From Maridesulfovibrio sp. (lineage in GTDB: Bacteria; Desulfobacterota; Desulfovibrionia; Desulfovibrionales; Desulfovibrionaceae): a DNA stretch of 64,000 nt. Both the position numbers and the translations under genes were made by a program. Location of the stretch: assembly GCF_963678865.1 (NCBI RefSeq), contig NZ_OY787459.1:3817381-3881380 (forward strand). Direction: 5' to 3'. The notes below the pieces were generated by a model. It saw only the letters and a program-made list of their open reading frames with translations, did no database searches and had not been told where the DNA came from. Below, piece after piece: positions 26,780 through 35,939 of this stretch (position 1 is the stretch's first letter; each line of letters starts with the position of its first letter).

Positions 26780-26979
26780 CACAGGGTAACGGTCTTAACA
26801 GTTTAGATTAATTGGTCTTTATTTCTTGAGGGTCAACATTTTTCAGTGATGTTATAGGGGTGTTATAGGCATTGGTTGACCATCGGTTGACCGTCCCGGT
26901 TGACCCTGTTTTTTGAGGATGATTCTGGGGCTCGTGGGATGGGGGTGAGGTTGGTTCTCCATCACCGATTAACCACCAG

Positions 26980-28509
26980 CTACCGAATAATCTTTTCAAT
27001 ATCCTTTCTACTAACATAAACACCATGGACCCGTGTGGACTGTTTGCCTGTTGTCTTAACGAGCATATCACCAGCACCTAGCAAATGCTCTGCTCCGACT
27101 TCATCTAAAATTATTTTTGATTCTGAACTCTTTTGCACAGTTAGTGCTATTCTTGCCGGAATATTACTCCTGATTAACCCACTGAACGTTTTTGAATCAG
27201 GTCTTTGTGTCGCTAAGACCAGATGAATTCCAGATGCTCTTGCAAGCTGGGCTAGTCGAACGATTTGATCTTCTATTTCACGGTCTTGTAATACTAAATC
27301 TGCAAGTTCTTCGATAAAAACAGCAATGTAACTAATTGAAATGCCCTTTTTACGTGCTTCTTCAATGTTGCTTACACCGAGTTCTTTGAAGACTTGATAA
27401 CGATGGTCCATTTCTTCAACTAGATTGAATATGCAGTCACGAGCTTCTTCAATTCCGACAGCCACTGTTTCGTTATATAAATATTTTGAATTTCTGTAGA
27501 CAGAGAATTCAACCTGTTTGGGATCAATTAAGGCTAAACTTAATGAATCTGGTGTATGTTGCGAAACCAAAGAAGCGATGAGGGCATGGAGGCAGACGCT
27601 TTTACCTTGACCAGTTGCTCCTCCAACCAAAAGATGGGGTGCTTTAGATAAATCAAAGGTAAAAGGATTGCCCATAACATCAACTCCCGGAAAGACTAAT
27701 AGCTTGTCAGGGGAAGGATCGATGTTTTGGCTCCAATCTTTTAACCTGTCAAAGGAGCATGACTCCCACGATGCTTGTGGTCGAGGAATGTCTAAATAAA
27801 CAGTTTTTGATTCATCTCCGGGGCTGAGAATAGGTAATCCTTCTTGGAGGTTCAGAACTAAGCTGAGTCTTTCAAGTCCCTTGCGGAGTTTATCGATAAT
27901 ATTAATGTCTGGTAAGTATACTTTGTATCTGGAAACCCTTGGTCCATGGGTGACGTCTTTAATTTCCGCTTTGACTGCAATGTCTGCAAGAGCTGCTAAT
28001 AACTGTGTTGAAATATCGTTTGGTTCCTTTGGAGATTCTTGAGCTGTTTTGGTAGAGGGATTTTCATTGCTATTTGCAAACTCTGGAAGTTCTGCTCTTC
28101 TGTTGATTAATGTCTCTAAAAAACGATCATAATCTTCACTGCTTGCAGACCAATCTTCAGCTAGAAGTCCTACTCCACGATGCCAGTGTCGTCTTATCGA
28201 TTCTCGAAAACCATCCATGTTAGTGATTGGTTTTGCGGAAAATTTAATTGAGTGCGTTACACATAAGCCAACCCAAATTGCGACATCTTCTGAGCTGAAA
28301 AGTGAAGTAGCTGGAACTTCCAGACCTTTAGCATCAACCTTCTCCTCTGGAAGTTTTCCCATTGATAAGGAACGGCTAATAGCGAGCCTTGCAACGCTTG
28401 CTTTCGTTGAAAGACCAAGGTGCTCCATTATTCTAACAGTTTCTTTATCGGCAGCCCTGCTTGTCCTGAAACGGGAGTTAAGGATTTGCTGTATTGATAA
28501 TGTACTCAT
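26980..28509 (-). CDS. DndE-FtsK fusion: phosphorothioation-associated DNA translocase
   Basis: 509 residues from the ATG at 28509 (one base after the DndD stop, with GGAG in front). The first 110 residues fit DndE (FRTSRAADKETVRIM, STKASVARLAISRSL), which normally is a separate protein of about 120 residues. Then comes an FtsK-like alpha/beta region (HGPRVSRYKVYLP) and a RecA motor with Walker A GGATGQGKS (about 295-304), Walker B VFIEELADL and LVLATQRPD. No gamma/KOPS domain. The fusion suggests that nicked-DNA binding and DNA pumping act together in this system. Confidence 0.78.
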   Translation of the reverse strand: MSTLSIQQILNSRFRTSRAADKETVRIMEHLGLSTKASVARLAISRSLSMGKLPEEKVDAKGLEVPATSLFSSEDVAIWVGLCVTHSIKFSAKPITNMDGFRESIRRHWHRGVGLLAEDWSASSEDYDRFLETLINRRAELPEFANSNENPSTKTAQESPKEPNDISTQLLAALADIAVKAEIKDVTHGPRVSRYKVYLPDINIIDKLRKGLERLSLVLNLQEGLPILSPGDESKTVYLDIPRPQASWESCSFDRLKDWSQNIDPSPDKLLVFPGVDVMGNPFTFDLSKAPHLLVGGATGQGKSVCLHALIASLVSQHTPDSLSLALIDPKQVEFSVYRNSKYLYNETVAVGIEEARDCIFNLVEEMDHRYQVFKELGVSNIEEARKKGISISYIAVFIEELADLVLQDREIEDQIVRLAQLARASGIHLVLATQRPDSKTFSGLIRSNIPARIALTVQKSSESKIILDEVGAEHLLGAGDMLVKTTGKQSTRVHGVYVSRKDIEKIIR

Positions 28510-28510
28510 T

Positions 28511-30577
28511 TTAGGCTCCCTCAAAATATTTATTTTCAAGAGCTGTTGTTCTGCCAATGCCGTCACCAACATCAATATGTTCGAGAAGGTACGTTTTCAG
28601 AATATTTGGTTCAATCTGGGTATAAAATTCGTGGTCAATCTCTTTGTCCTGAGACAAAAGGATTACCTGTCGTTTTTTATCATGGGTCCAAAAATTCAAA
28701 ATATTCTCTCTGTGCTTACTGTCTAAACGTCCTAATGGGGTGTCTACTACCATTGGAGCTTTTACACCTGAAACTTTTGCTAGACCAGCGATCAGAGCAG
28801 TTGCAAAAATTTGGTTTTCGCCAGCTGATCGGTCAAAAGATATTTCTTTTCCTGATTTACCCAAAATAGTTGTGCTTCCATCGTTATCAATTTCAATTCG
28901 TTCAACTTGATTTTTGTGAGCCAACTGTTTGTATACTTGGGTCATCGCTTTAGCTAATTCCTGAACTTTAAGCGGGAAAAGTGCAGGAATAATTTTATCA
29001 ATGGTTTTTCTGACTCTTTCAGATTTGTCCATTATTGCTCTAATAGGGCTTGAGTCTTCGAGCTTTTTCTTTTCTCGCTCATATTCTGCCCTTTGTGATT
29101 TTACCTGACTTTCCAGAGTGTGTAATCTTCTGTCATCCGCTCTGGAGGCTTCGCTCAAGGAATCTAGCTCTTCCTGAGCTTTTTTGAGCTCGTCTTTAAG
29201 GTGGGTTAATGTTCCATCCCTATCAATCCCTTCGAGTTTAGATATTTTTCTACTCAAGTCCTCAGCTCGTTTAGTTAGCCGCGCCTGTTCATCAATATTA
29301 TCTTGTATTTCTTGTTGGCCTAAAGATAAGGTCGCTAGAAAATTTAATGCATCATCCCTCTGATCTTCGTGCAAATATGAATGAATTATTTCTGATGCAC
29401 AGTCAGACGGTGGAGGGTAAAATAGACTTGCCCAAGCTGTTTCTATCCTTTTATCAATTGCTTCTTTTTGATCTACTGTTAGCTCTGGGTCAATTGAAGG
29501 TTTTTCTGCGCCATGAAAGGCTCGTTCAAATTCATTTTTTCTAGGTTCTAAGGTCCTCTTCTCTGCTTCCCATGAAAAGTATTTCGACTCCGCTGTTAAT
29601 TGGTCTTTAAGACTTTCCATGACGTTTTTAGATACAAGATGAAAGGGGAGTTTACCAACAAGAGTCTCTTCAAGATGTTTTTGTTTATCTCGCAATTCAT
29701 TACGCAGTTGTTCGCGCTCCTCAACCAGTTCCTTGACAGTAGCAACATCGCTACATGCACCACCAGCAGAGGTAATCCGTTCATAGAGGGCTTCACGTTG
29801 CGCTTTTAATGTACGGATTCTGTCTTCAGAACTTTTGTCTTTTTCCTGTAACCTTTTTAATTCATCTTCATTTTTGAACAACATATCGCCTAATTGAGCG
29901 AGTTTGTTCTCGTCAACGTTATTGACCCCAAGGCGTTTTTGCATCTCAAAATTTCTTAAACGATCTGACAAAGAACGTAACAGGACAACTCCAAGCAAGC
30001 CTTCAAGACCTTGTTTGACTTGTTCAACCCGCCCTTGGTCTGCAAGCTTCTTCACTTCTTCGCCATCAAAAAAGAAGAATGGGGCAATATGTGCTGGCAC
30101 TAAAAAGTTGTCGAGCATGTCAGATAGATGAAAATTGTTTCTGCCATCTACACGAGGAGTTCCTGGAACATCTTTTTTGATTTCCCGAACAATTGCTTCT
30201 TCTTCGGCAGCCCAAGTGCCATTAGACCTGAAATACCATTTTCTTGAGATGTCAATGGCTTTATTTTTGGTCTTGTTGATCACAATGCGTACAATCATTG
30301 TGTCTCGACCTTCTCTTTTGGATTCTCCGTTAAACGCTCGTTCTAAAAAAGTAGGGTATCCTTTAACGTCATCAATATTTAAACCTGCTCTGGCAAGATG
30401 GGTCATGGAGTCTTTACCGAAGAGGCAAAGGTACAGTGCTTCAAGGAGGGTTGTTTTTCCATACCCATTCATACCACCAATTAATACCACATTCTTCCCA
30501 GATTCTGGCTGGGGAAAAGTTAGCATTTGGTGTTGATATGATTTAAAATTAGTCAGTTCAATTAAAGAAATCCACAT
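28511..30577 (-). CDS. dndD: DndD-like SMC/RecN-type ATPase of DNA phosphorothioation
   Basis: 688 residues. Walker A GGMNGYGKTT at 34-43, long coiled coil (about 200-560), ABC signature in FDRSAGENQIFATAL and Walker B MVVDTPLGRLD near the C-terminus. N-terminal WISLIELTNFKSYQ is typical of DndD. In Dnd systems this ATPase works with DndC and DndE to insert sulfur into the DNA backbone. It follows the small gene by 21 bases. Confidence 0.88.
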   Translation of the reverse strand: MWISLIELTNFKSYQHQMLTFPQPESGKNVVLIGGMNGYGKTTLLEALYLCLFGKDSMTHLARAGLNIDDVKGYPTFLERAFNGESKREGRDTMIVRIVINKTKNKAIDISRKWYFRSNGTWAAEEEAIVREIKKDVPGTPRVDGRNNFHLSDMLDNFLVPAHIAPFFFFDGEEVKKLADQGRVEQVKQGLEGLLGVVLLRSLSDRLRNFEMQKRLGVNNVDENKLAQLGDMLFKNEDELKRLQEKDKSSEDRIRTLKAQREALYERITSAGGACSDVATVKELVEEREQLRNELRDKQKHLEETLVGKLPFHLVSKNVMESLKDQLTAESKYFSWEAEKRTLEPRKNEFERAFHGAEKPSIDPELTVDQKEAIDKRIETAWASLFYPPPSDCASEIIHSYLHEDQRDDALNFLATLSLGQQEIQDNIDEQARLTKRAEDLSRKISKLEGIDRDGTLTHLKDELKKAQEELDSLSEASRADDRRLHTLESQVKSQRAEYEREKKKLEDSSPIRAIMDKSERVRKTIDKIIPALFPLKVQELAKAMTQVYKQLAHKNQVERIEIDNDGSTTILGKSGKEISFDRSAGENQIFATALIAGLAKVSGVKAPMVVDTPLGRLDSKHRENILNFWTHDKKRQVILLSQDKEIDHEFYTQIEPNILKTYLLEHIDVGDGIGRTTALENKYFEGA

Positions 30578-30598
30578 GGGTAATTCCTACCTTGGTAA

Positions 30599-30799
30599 TT
30601 AGTCAATTCTTCCTAAAATCTCTTCGAATCGTGGGTAGATGCCAGCAGCTCGTTCTTGGTGCTGTCTTTCTCTCTGGAGAACGACAAGTTCTGTTATTAC
30701 ATCAACAGGTATTTTATTTTCTGCGCAAACCTGCTCAAAAACAGCACGAGTGTCATCGTCAGCCCATAAAGGGAGGTCACTTAAATAGCTATCATCCAT
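30599..30799 (-). CDS. Small phosphorothioation-system-associated protein
   Basis: 66 residues, acidic N-terminus (DDSYLSDLPLWADDDTR) and helical rest with LVVLQRERQHQERAAG. Its start overlaps the DndC end by 8 bases and DndD follows. A small protein in this place between DndC and DndD is a known but unexplained part of some Dnd-like operons. Confidence 0.7.
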   Translation of the reverse strand: MDDSYLSDLPLWADDDTRAVFEQVCAENKIPVDVITELVVLQRERQHQERAAGIYPRFEEILGRID

Positions 30800-31925
30800 T
30801 TGCTATTCCCTTGCCTTGTTGGAGTTCTTTGGACCAGTGTTTATGTATCAATTCTATCTCTTCTTCAGAAATTAGCTCTTCACCGAATTGTTTTTGAACT
30901 ATTAATAGACGTTCAAGTATTTGTCTACGCGCATTAATAGTAAATGGGCCGGGGACATGGCTACCTGTCGCACCAAAAGTTAGTTTCCCATTTCTTCTAA
31001 GGGCTTGTCTCATTTCTGGGTCATTTCGTATTTCTTTTAACCAGCCTCTGAATTCGATGAGCGGTTCGTATTCCTTTAATCCAGAATCTACGAATCCTTG
31101 AAGGCTTTTGTCTTTTTCGACAACAGTGCATGTCCAGCATCCAAAGCGACTTCCGCAAGCTGGAGCATCGTCAGCGGTGAGGACAACAGGACATTCTCCG
31201 CCTTCTGAGTCTTTGTAAAGTTTGACAAGTGCACTGTGGTTGCCACCCCAAGGGGCATCGTACATGAGTAGTAATTCCCAGACATCACAGGTTGTTAAGT
31301 CTACTATTGGGCGATATATGAATGCGCCTTTTAGTTTGTCATGAGGGGATAGTCGCTCTCCCTTTAGATTGCGATGTTTATTAATGGAACGTAGCCGGGA
31401 TTGACTTTCATCCTTACGGACTCCAAGAACAACTATCGCAGCACCGTGTTCTGAAACATGGTTTTTAATGTAGGTGCTTGTGGGGAGTACCTTTAGGCGA
31501 TCTGTGCACCACCTCATAGTTTGGTTTGGACTTGGGTAGCCTTTCCCAATTAACAATACCCAAAATGTTTTATCTATTTCTGGTTTGGTCCTAACAACTG
31601 ATATCGGTAGTCCAAGTGCTTCAACTGCCTCTGAAATTCTTTGAGTAGTTTGGTCTAAGTGAGAAATGACAAGAGGACTTTCTACTAACGTGTCATTGGA
31701 AACAATATGAACTGGTCTAGTTCGTTTGAAAGGAGGGATGTCAAGTAAGGCATCAAATACAGCGTGGGCGAGTAGGGTGCTGTCTTTACCCCCAGAAAAG
31801 CCTATTATCCAAGGGTGGGACTGATCTGTGCTAAGATATTCGTCTTTAATTTCAGCAACGATTGCTTTCCATTTTTCATCGGCAGTAGCTTCGTCAGTTA
31901 TATTTGTAGAAGTGCAAGTGGTCAT
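30792..31925 (-). CDS. dndC: DndC: PAPS-reductase-like sulfurtransferase of DNA phosphorothioation
   Basis: 377 residues. PP-loop SGGKDS at 44-49 in the usual N-terminal place, RWCTDRLKVLP, and a cysteine group ACGSRFGCWTC near 255 that should hold the [4Fe-4S] cluster. DndC activates the DNA phosphate and transfers sulfur supplied by a cysteine desulfurase (DndA or IscS). No dndA or dndB lies in the window, so a host desulfurase must serve. It is shorter than typical DndC. It is the first gene of the four-gene minus-strand operon. Confidence 0.88.
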   Translation of the reverse strand: MTTCTSTNITDEATADEKWKAIVAEIKDEYLSTDQSHPWIIGFSGGKDSTLLAHAVFDALLDIPPFKRTRPVHIVSNDTLVESPLVISHLDQTTQRISEAVEALGLPISVVRTKPEIDKTFWVLLIGKGYPSPNQTMRWCTDRLKVLPTSTYIKNHVSEHGAAIVVLGVRKDESQSRLRSINKHRNLKGERLSPHDKLKGAFIYRPIVDLTTCDVWELLLMYDAPWGGNHSALVKLYKDSEGGECPVVLTADDAPACGSRFGCWTCTVVEKDKSLQGFVDSGLKEYEPLIEFRGWLKEIRNDPEMRQALRRNGKLTFGATGSHVPGPFTINARRQILERLLIVQKQFGEELISEEEIELIHKHWSKELQQGKGIANG

Positions 31926-32292
31926 ATAAAAAAGGCTCTATCTTTATTGGTTTAGAAAAGATGTAAATCTTTTAAATTAATGTGTTTTGTTTATGTTTGT
32001 TGTTGTGGTGTGTTTAATAGCAACCCGTCCTAGTATATTTTATATGACTCAATTTCAAGATTAGCTTTTAAGTGATTGTTTTACGAATTGCAAAATGATT
32101 ATTTTTGTAATCCTTGTGAGTCTGTTTTAGTGCAGGCAATTTCTCATTGGTCTATCGAAGAAATATCATAATTTGCTGAGCCACAGAATCACCAAAAAAA
32201 ATCAAATCCCCCCCGTGACCAAATCAAACCAATCAGGATAACCTTCAATTTTCATGATTATTTAACAATATGAAATTGAAGGAGATTTACTG
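31926..32292. other. Intergenic region between the Dnd operon and DUF6573 copy 2
   Basis: AT-rich, no open frame of note. The right third (about 32180-32280) repeats the conserved leader seen before DUF6573 copy 1. The left part must hold the divergent Dnd promoter on the minus strand; no clear -35/-10 pair stands out. Confidence 0.5.
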
Positions 32293-32691
32293 ATGGTAAT
32301 TAACTGCGATCCACTGTTTAGGATGATCTATTCCTATACCCGTAAGCAGGCAATCGAAGACGGAAATTTAATCGATGTGACCGAACAGGCCAAACAGACC
32401 GGATTCAAGGTTCCAGTGGCTGTTTCATTGAACCTATACGAAAGATACATCACACCACCTACCGGGCTTGAAGGCGAAGGGCAGAGCGTAAAAGGACGGC
32501 TCCACGATCTCTTCAGCATGTGCTTGTTGGCGATGCAGGATAAGCTGGACCAAAGCAGGATCAGCTTTCAGGTTTTGTTTTTAACTAAGTCACAGCCGAG
32601 GACCCTTGAAGAAGTAGAGGTCGTCTGCCAGTGCGGCCCAGATGATGACATGAAGCCCTGTATTACCCTGATGCTGCCTGATGACGATTAA
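32293..32691 (+). CDS. DUF6573-family protein, copy 2
   Basis: 132 residues, almost the same as copy 1 (differences such as INCDPLFRM for IHCDLLLRM and PTGLEG for PKGLEG). Same conserved leader. It follows the phosphorothioation operon as copy 1 follows the CHAT operon, so cargo-plus-DUF6573 is the repeated unit. Confidence 0.85.
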   Translation: MVINCDPLFRMIYSYTRKQAIEDGNLIDVTEQAKQTGFKVPVAVSLNLYERYITPPTGLEGEGQSVKGRLHDLFSMCLLAMQDKLDQSRISFQVLFLTKSQPRTLEEVEVVCQCGPDDDMKPCITLMLPDDD

Positions 32692-32760
32692 AACTGAATA
32701 AACAGGACAAGAAAGCGTTCTGTGTTCTTTTTGGGGATTTGGGACAGGCTGCCTGAGTAA

Positions 32761-33084
32761 TTATCGAGAAATGATCCGAGTGATACCGTAAAGCTGGCGC
32801 AGGGTGACACTATCCGCCCGGGAAATATAGTCGAGCATGAGTTTTCGTAGTTCATCCGTGGACAACTGGAACTCTGCGGTATCAAACAGTTCAGCTACTG
32901 ATACTCCAAGTGCCTGTCCTATTTTTCCCAGAACATTGATGGTCGCATTGGCCTTTCCACGCTCTACATCTCCTAAATACTGCACAGATATTCCGCACAG
33001 TTCAGCAAGCTTGTCCTGTGTCAGTCCTTGAGATTTTCTCAACGATTTCAAATGTTCACCAAATACGCTTTGCAAGTCGTTCAT
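32761..33084 (-). CDS. XRE-family transcriptional regulator
   Basis: 107 residues. Helix-turn-helix LTQDKLAELCGISVQYLGDVERGKANATINVLGKI-type repeat at about 20-60, then a short helical tail. Start ATG at 33084 follows GGAGG. It is transcribed away from the flagellin, and its promoter region is shared with the flagellin leader, so it may control that gene. Confidence 0.85.
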   Translation of the reverse strand: MNDLQSVFGEHLKSLRKSQGLTQDKLAELCGISVQYLGDVERGKANATINVLGKIGQALGVSVAELFDTAEFQLSTDELRKLMLDYISRADSVTLRQLYGITRIISR

Positions 33085-33144
33085 TGTATCCTCCAGATGT
33101 AAACCTAAAGGATAGACGAGAATACTGAGTTTAAAAATAAAGTA

Positions 33145-33160
33145 TGGACTGCTTTTTGCA
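33145..33160 (+). promoter_or_regulatory. Sigma-54 promoter of the flagellin gene
   Basis: TGGACTGCTTTTTGCA: GG at 33146-33147 and GC at 33158-33159 with the required 10-base spacing. It lies about 150 bases before the flagellin start. Sigma-54 control is usual for flagellins in related bacteria. Confidence 0.7.
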
Positions 33161-33311
33161 GATAAATATCAATTATAAGCGATGTTTTGACCTAAGATGT
33201 CGACTTAAACGTTGGTTTGGTTGGTTTTGTTTAGGTTTTGATTGGTCTTCTGGAACTGAAACTGGAGTGTCAGCAGGGAAATTATTTCCTGTGTAGTTGG
33301 AGAAGTGGAAA

Positions 33312-34814
33312 ATGAGTTTGACCATTAACCATAACTTGATGGCAAGTAGTGCCGCCCGTAACTTGAATACCCATTATGGAGCATTGGGTACTTCGGTACG
33401 TAGGCTGTCATCTGGACTGCGAGTAGGAACAGCAGCAGATGATGCTGCTGGATTGGCGATACGTGAACTGATGCGTTCCGATATTCGATCCCTGAACCAA
33501 GGAATCAGAAATGCCAATGACGCGGTGTCCATGATCCAGACCGCTGATGGAGCTCTTTCTATTATAGATGAAAAGCTGATACGAATGAAGGAGCTGGCGA
33601 TGCAAGCATCCACTGGAACTTACAATTCAGATCAGAGGATAATAATAAATTCCGAGTTTCAGGCAATGGCGATGGAGATTCAGAGAATTTCACAGGCTAC
33701 CGATTTCAATGGTATCAAGTTGCTGGATGGTAGTTTGGATGGAACTCATGACGGATCAGGATTGACTTCATCAGGAGCAGCAAAGATTCATTTCGGTACC
33801 GGGAATGACTGTGCTGAAGATTACTACTATGTGAATGTAGCTGGTGCCAGTTTGGAAAATCTAGGATTAGGACTATCCTTTTCCAGTAATATCGTAAGTA
33901 TTAATAATCGAGTTGAAAATGGTGGCTGGGTCGAAGGACAAATATCAGGTGTCGTCCCTTACGCTTACATACCGAAAGGATCGACCAATATTACGATCCA
34001 ACTGGATTCCAATTACATACACAACGGTGCTCAAGGCAAAGATGACGACATAGCTATTTTTACCCGTGATGGTCATCATATAGCTGGTTCGCCTGTTGGA
34101 GATGATCCAGCAACCTCAACACCTGCCAGTAACGATTTCGTGTGGTCGGAGAATGGAATTAATTCATCGAATGTTGATAGCACGTTTATTACCGAATCCA
34201 ATGGGTTCTATACCGGGGCCACATACAACAGTGACGACATAAATACCGGAGGCAGTTATTCCGCTAACTCAGGAACCAACTCGACCTCTTTCCGAGGTAT
34301 GACTGTTTCATCTGGAGGTGACGGTAACTGGCACGATAGCGTTCACAACAACATCACGAGTGATAGCGGATTTACCGTTGATTATGTCCATATTGATGTC
34401 GCTACAGAAGACTTGTTGCTTTTCAGTATTGGGTCAGGAGCATTTTCTATAAACACTTCTTGGTCCTATATGCCGGAAGTGAATTATTCCAGTGTTGACG
34501 GGATGCAGGTTGTCGATATTAGCACACAGTCAGGAGCACAAAACGCTCTTGAACAAATTGATAATGCAATGGTTTATAAGGATGATATTAGAGCAAATCT
34601 TGGAGCCATGCAGAATAGATTGGAAAATACCATTACAAACCTATCCATTCAGGCCGAGAACTTACAGGCTTCCGAATCCAGAATATCTGATGTGGATGTA
34701 GCTGATGAGATGACTGAATTAACCAAAGAACAAATCTTAACTCAGGTGGCTACCGCTATGTTGGCTCAGGCCAATAGTTTACCGAAGATGGCTATGCAAT
34801 TAATTGGCGGGTAG
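33312..34814 (+). CDS. Flagellin
   Basis: 500 residues from ATG 33312 (behind GGAG; the TTG at 33297 is less likely). The N-terminal D0/D1 part is standard (SLTINHNLMASSAARNL, RLSSGLRVGTAADDAAGLAI, DAVSMIQTADGAL) and so is the C-terminal D0 (ILTQVATAMLAQANSLP). The centre (about 150-400) is long, low in charge and rich in Ser, Asn, Gly and Thr, as in hypervariable surface domains. It is one flagellin in an island-like region without other flagellar genes, so it is an accessory filament subunit. Confidence 0.92.
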   Translation: MSLTINHNLMASSAARNLNTHYGALGTSVRRLSSGLRVGTAADDAAGLAIRELMRSDIRSLNQGIRNANDAVSMIQTADGALSIIDEKLIRMKELAMQASTGTYNSDQRIIINSEFQAMAMEIQRISQATDFNGIKLLDGSLDGTHDGSGLTSSGAAKIHFGTGNDCAEDYYYVNVAGASLENLGLGLSFSSNIVSINNRVENGGWVEGQISGVVPYAYIPKGSTNITIQLDSNYIHNGAQGKDDDIAIFTRDGHHIAGSPVGDDPATSTPASNDFVWSENGINSSNVDSTFITESNGFYTGATYNSDDINTGGSYSANSGTNSTSFRGMTVSSGGDGNWHDSVHNNITSDSGFTVDYVHIDVATEDLLLFSIGSGAFSINTSWSYMPEVNYSSVDGMQVVDISTQSGAQNALEQIDNAMVYKDDIRANLGAMQNRLENTITNLSIQAENLQASESRISDVDVADEMTELTKEQILTQVATAMLAQANSLPKMAMQLIGG

Positions 34815-35527
34815 GGTAGACCGATAAATTGATGATCACAATTTCCCCCGAGATTACGCTGAAATTAAAAATGATTCGAATTGATCTTTTTATTTCGGTA
34901 GGGACCTCGGCTGTGTACTGGTTTAAATAAATGGTGCCTATTCTGGATTTTTTATTGTTCATGATAACGGCAGCGTCCATGAATCAGGGGCACTGTCCAG
35001 TTTTTAAATTCCAATTTTCCGGCTCCAACGTCCCCGGCAGCATCCATCAAAATCCTTCGCACAAAACAGCCCCTTCCTGCGCATTTTAATTTTTTTCTGA
35101 TGGTTGGGTCACTCCTGCAATTTTACTCTTTTTAAAACTTGAATGTCCGTTTTTAAGGGAAATTTCCTCGGCTCCGGGTTGGTTAATTGAATTTAAAGTG
35201 TGGCGGGGCTGCTTGGCACTAGACCATCACAACCACCGCCTTCGGAAGTTCAGTTTCAGCGTGTCTGGAGTTTATCGGGAGTCAGCTCCTGCGTCTTCAG
35301 TTTTAATCAATTTTAAAAATCTCCGTTCATCAAAATATAAATTATAGTTTATAAATATTAAAATAAAATAATCTGTAGACTACATTTGTCTTTGTGATTA
35401 TAAACTATATACGATTATATGGCAATTTAAGACGTGTTTAGTTTGTGAATTGATGAGATGGCTGCTGTAGCTGGTTATTTTCGAATCACAATTGTTAGAG
35501 AGATATTATCCATAAAAGGAGGTAGTT
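34815..35527. repeat. Long spacer with diverged repeat elements after flagellin
   Basis: 713 bases without a gene. It holds TGATAACGGCAGCG (34962-34975), two related stretches starting with a TGTCC-GTTTTTAA-type core (about 34995 and 35143), a hairpin unit GGCGGG...GCTTGG...GACC...CCGCC (35203-35239), a TTCAGTTTCAGCGTGTCTG box near 35246, and a TATAGTTTATAA / TTATAAACTATA inverted pair (35343-35354, 35398-35409). Related units recur after the next two small genes. Confidence 0.55.
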
Positions 35528-35698
35528 ATGGCTGATACCAAGACTTGTCACAAATGCGGTGCTGAAAACCTGTTGAAACAGAAGAATTGTTACAATTGTG
35601 GAGAAAAGCTTTCTTTCGGCTCCAATATTATGCACCTGATCAAAATGGGTGGGATTCTTCTGGTGATCTATGTAGTGGCGAAGTTCTTCGTCAATTAA
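35528..35698 (+). CDS. Small zinc-ribbon membrane protein
   Basis: 56 residues, not large enough for usual gene finders. ATG follows a strong AGGAGG. Two CxxC pairs (CHKCG, CYNCG) make a zinc ribbon and a C-terminal hydrophobic segment (GGILLVIYVVAKFF) spans the membrane. A strong terminator follows at once. I do not know its role. Confidence 0.7.
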   Translation: MADTKTCHKCGAENLLKQKNCYNCGEKLSFGSNIMHLIKMGGILLVIYVVAKFFVN

Positions 35699-35704
35699 TG
35701 TGGT

Positions 35705-35737
35705 ATTCTCCCGGGACCTCGGCGGTTTCGGGAGAAT
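35705..35737 (+). terminator. Terminator after the zinc-ribbon gene
   Basis: 14-pair stem (ATTCTCCCGGGACC with GGTTTCGGGAGAAT, two G-T pairs), 5-base loop, AT-rich tail with TTTTT. Confidence 0.8.
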
Positions 35738-35746
35738 AATTATTTT

Positions 35747-35885
35747 TGATAACGGCAACTTTAGCGAATCATGAAATTGTCCGTTTACACAGTCTCAACT
35801 CCCCGACGCCGGGCTGGTCATTCTAATGAAATAAAAATGGCGGGATTGCTTGGTCTTTGGACCGTACAACCCCGCCTACACATTA
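35747..35885. repeat. Repeat element copy after the zinc-ribbon gene
   Basis: TGATAACGGCAAC, a TTGTCCGTTTA core, then GCCGGGCTGGTCATT followed by GGCGGGATTGCTTGGTC...GACCGTACAACCCCGCC. It aligns over about 80 bases with 35165-35240. The final part is a long hairpin. Confidence 0.55.
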
Positions 35886-35939
35886 ACCACTTCTAGCAGA
35901 ATGAGAGTCTACCCAATACTCTCGCCGCTAGCTTTCAGT

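Larger units (their letters stand above)
26692..26937. repeat. Long direct repeat B (partner at 19553-19798)
   Basis: Second copy of the attachment region with terminator, tRNA fragment, TGTTATAGG boxes and three GGTTGACC boxes. It ends near 26937, about 40 bases before the stop of the FtsK-like gene. The gap 26433-26691 holds the right arm of island 2 and no gene. Confidence 0.8.
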
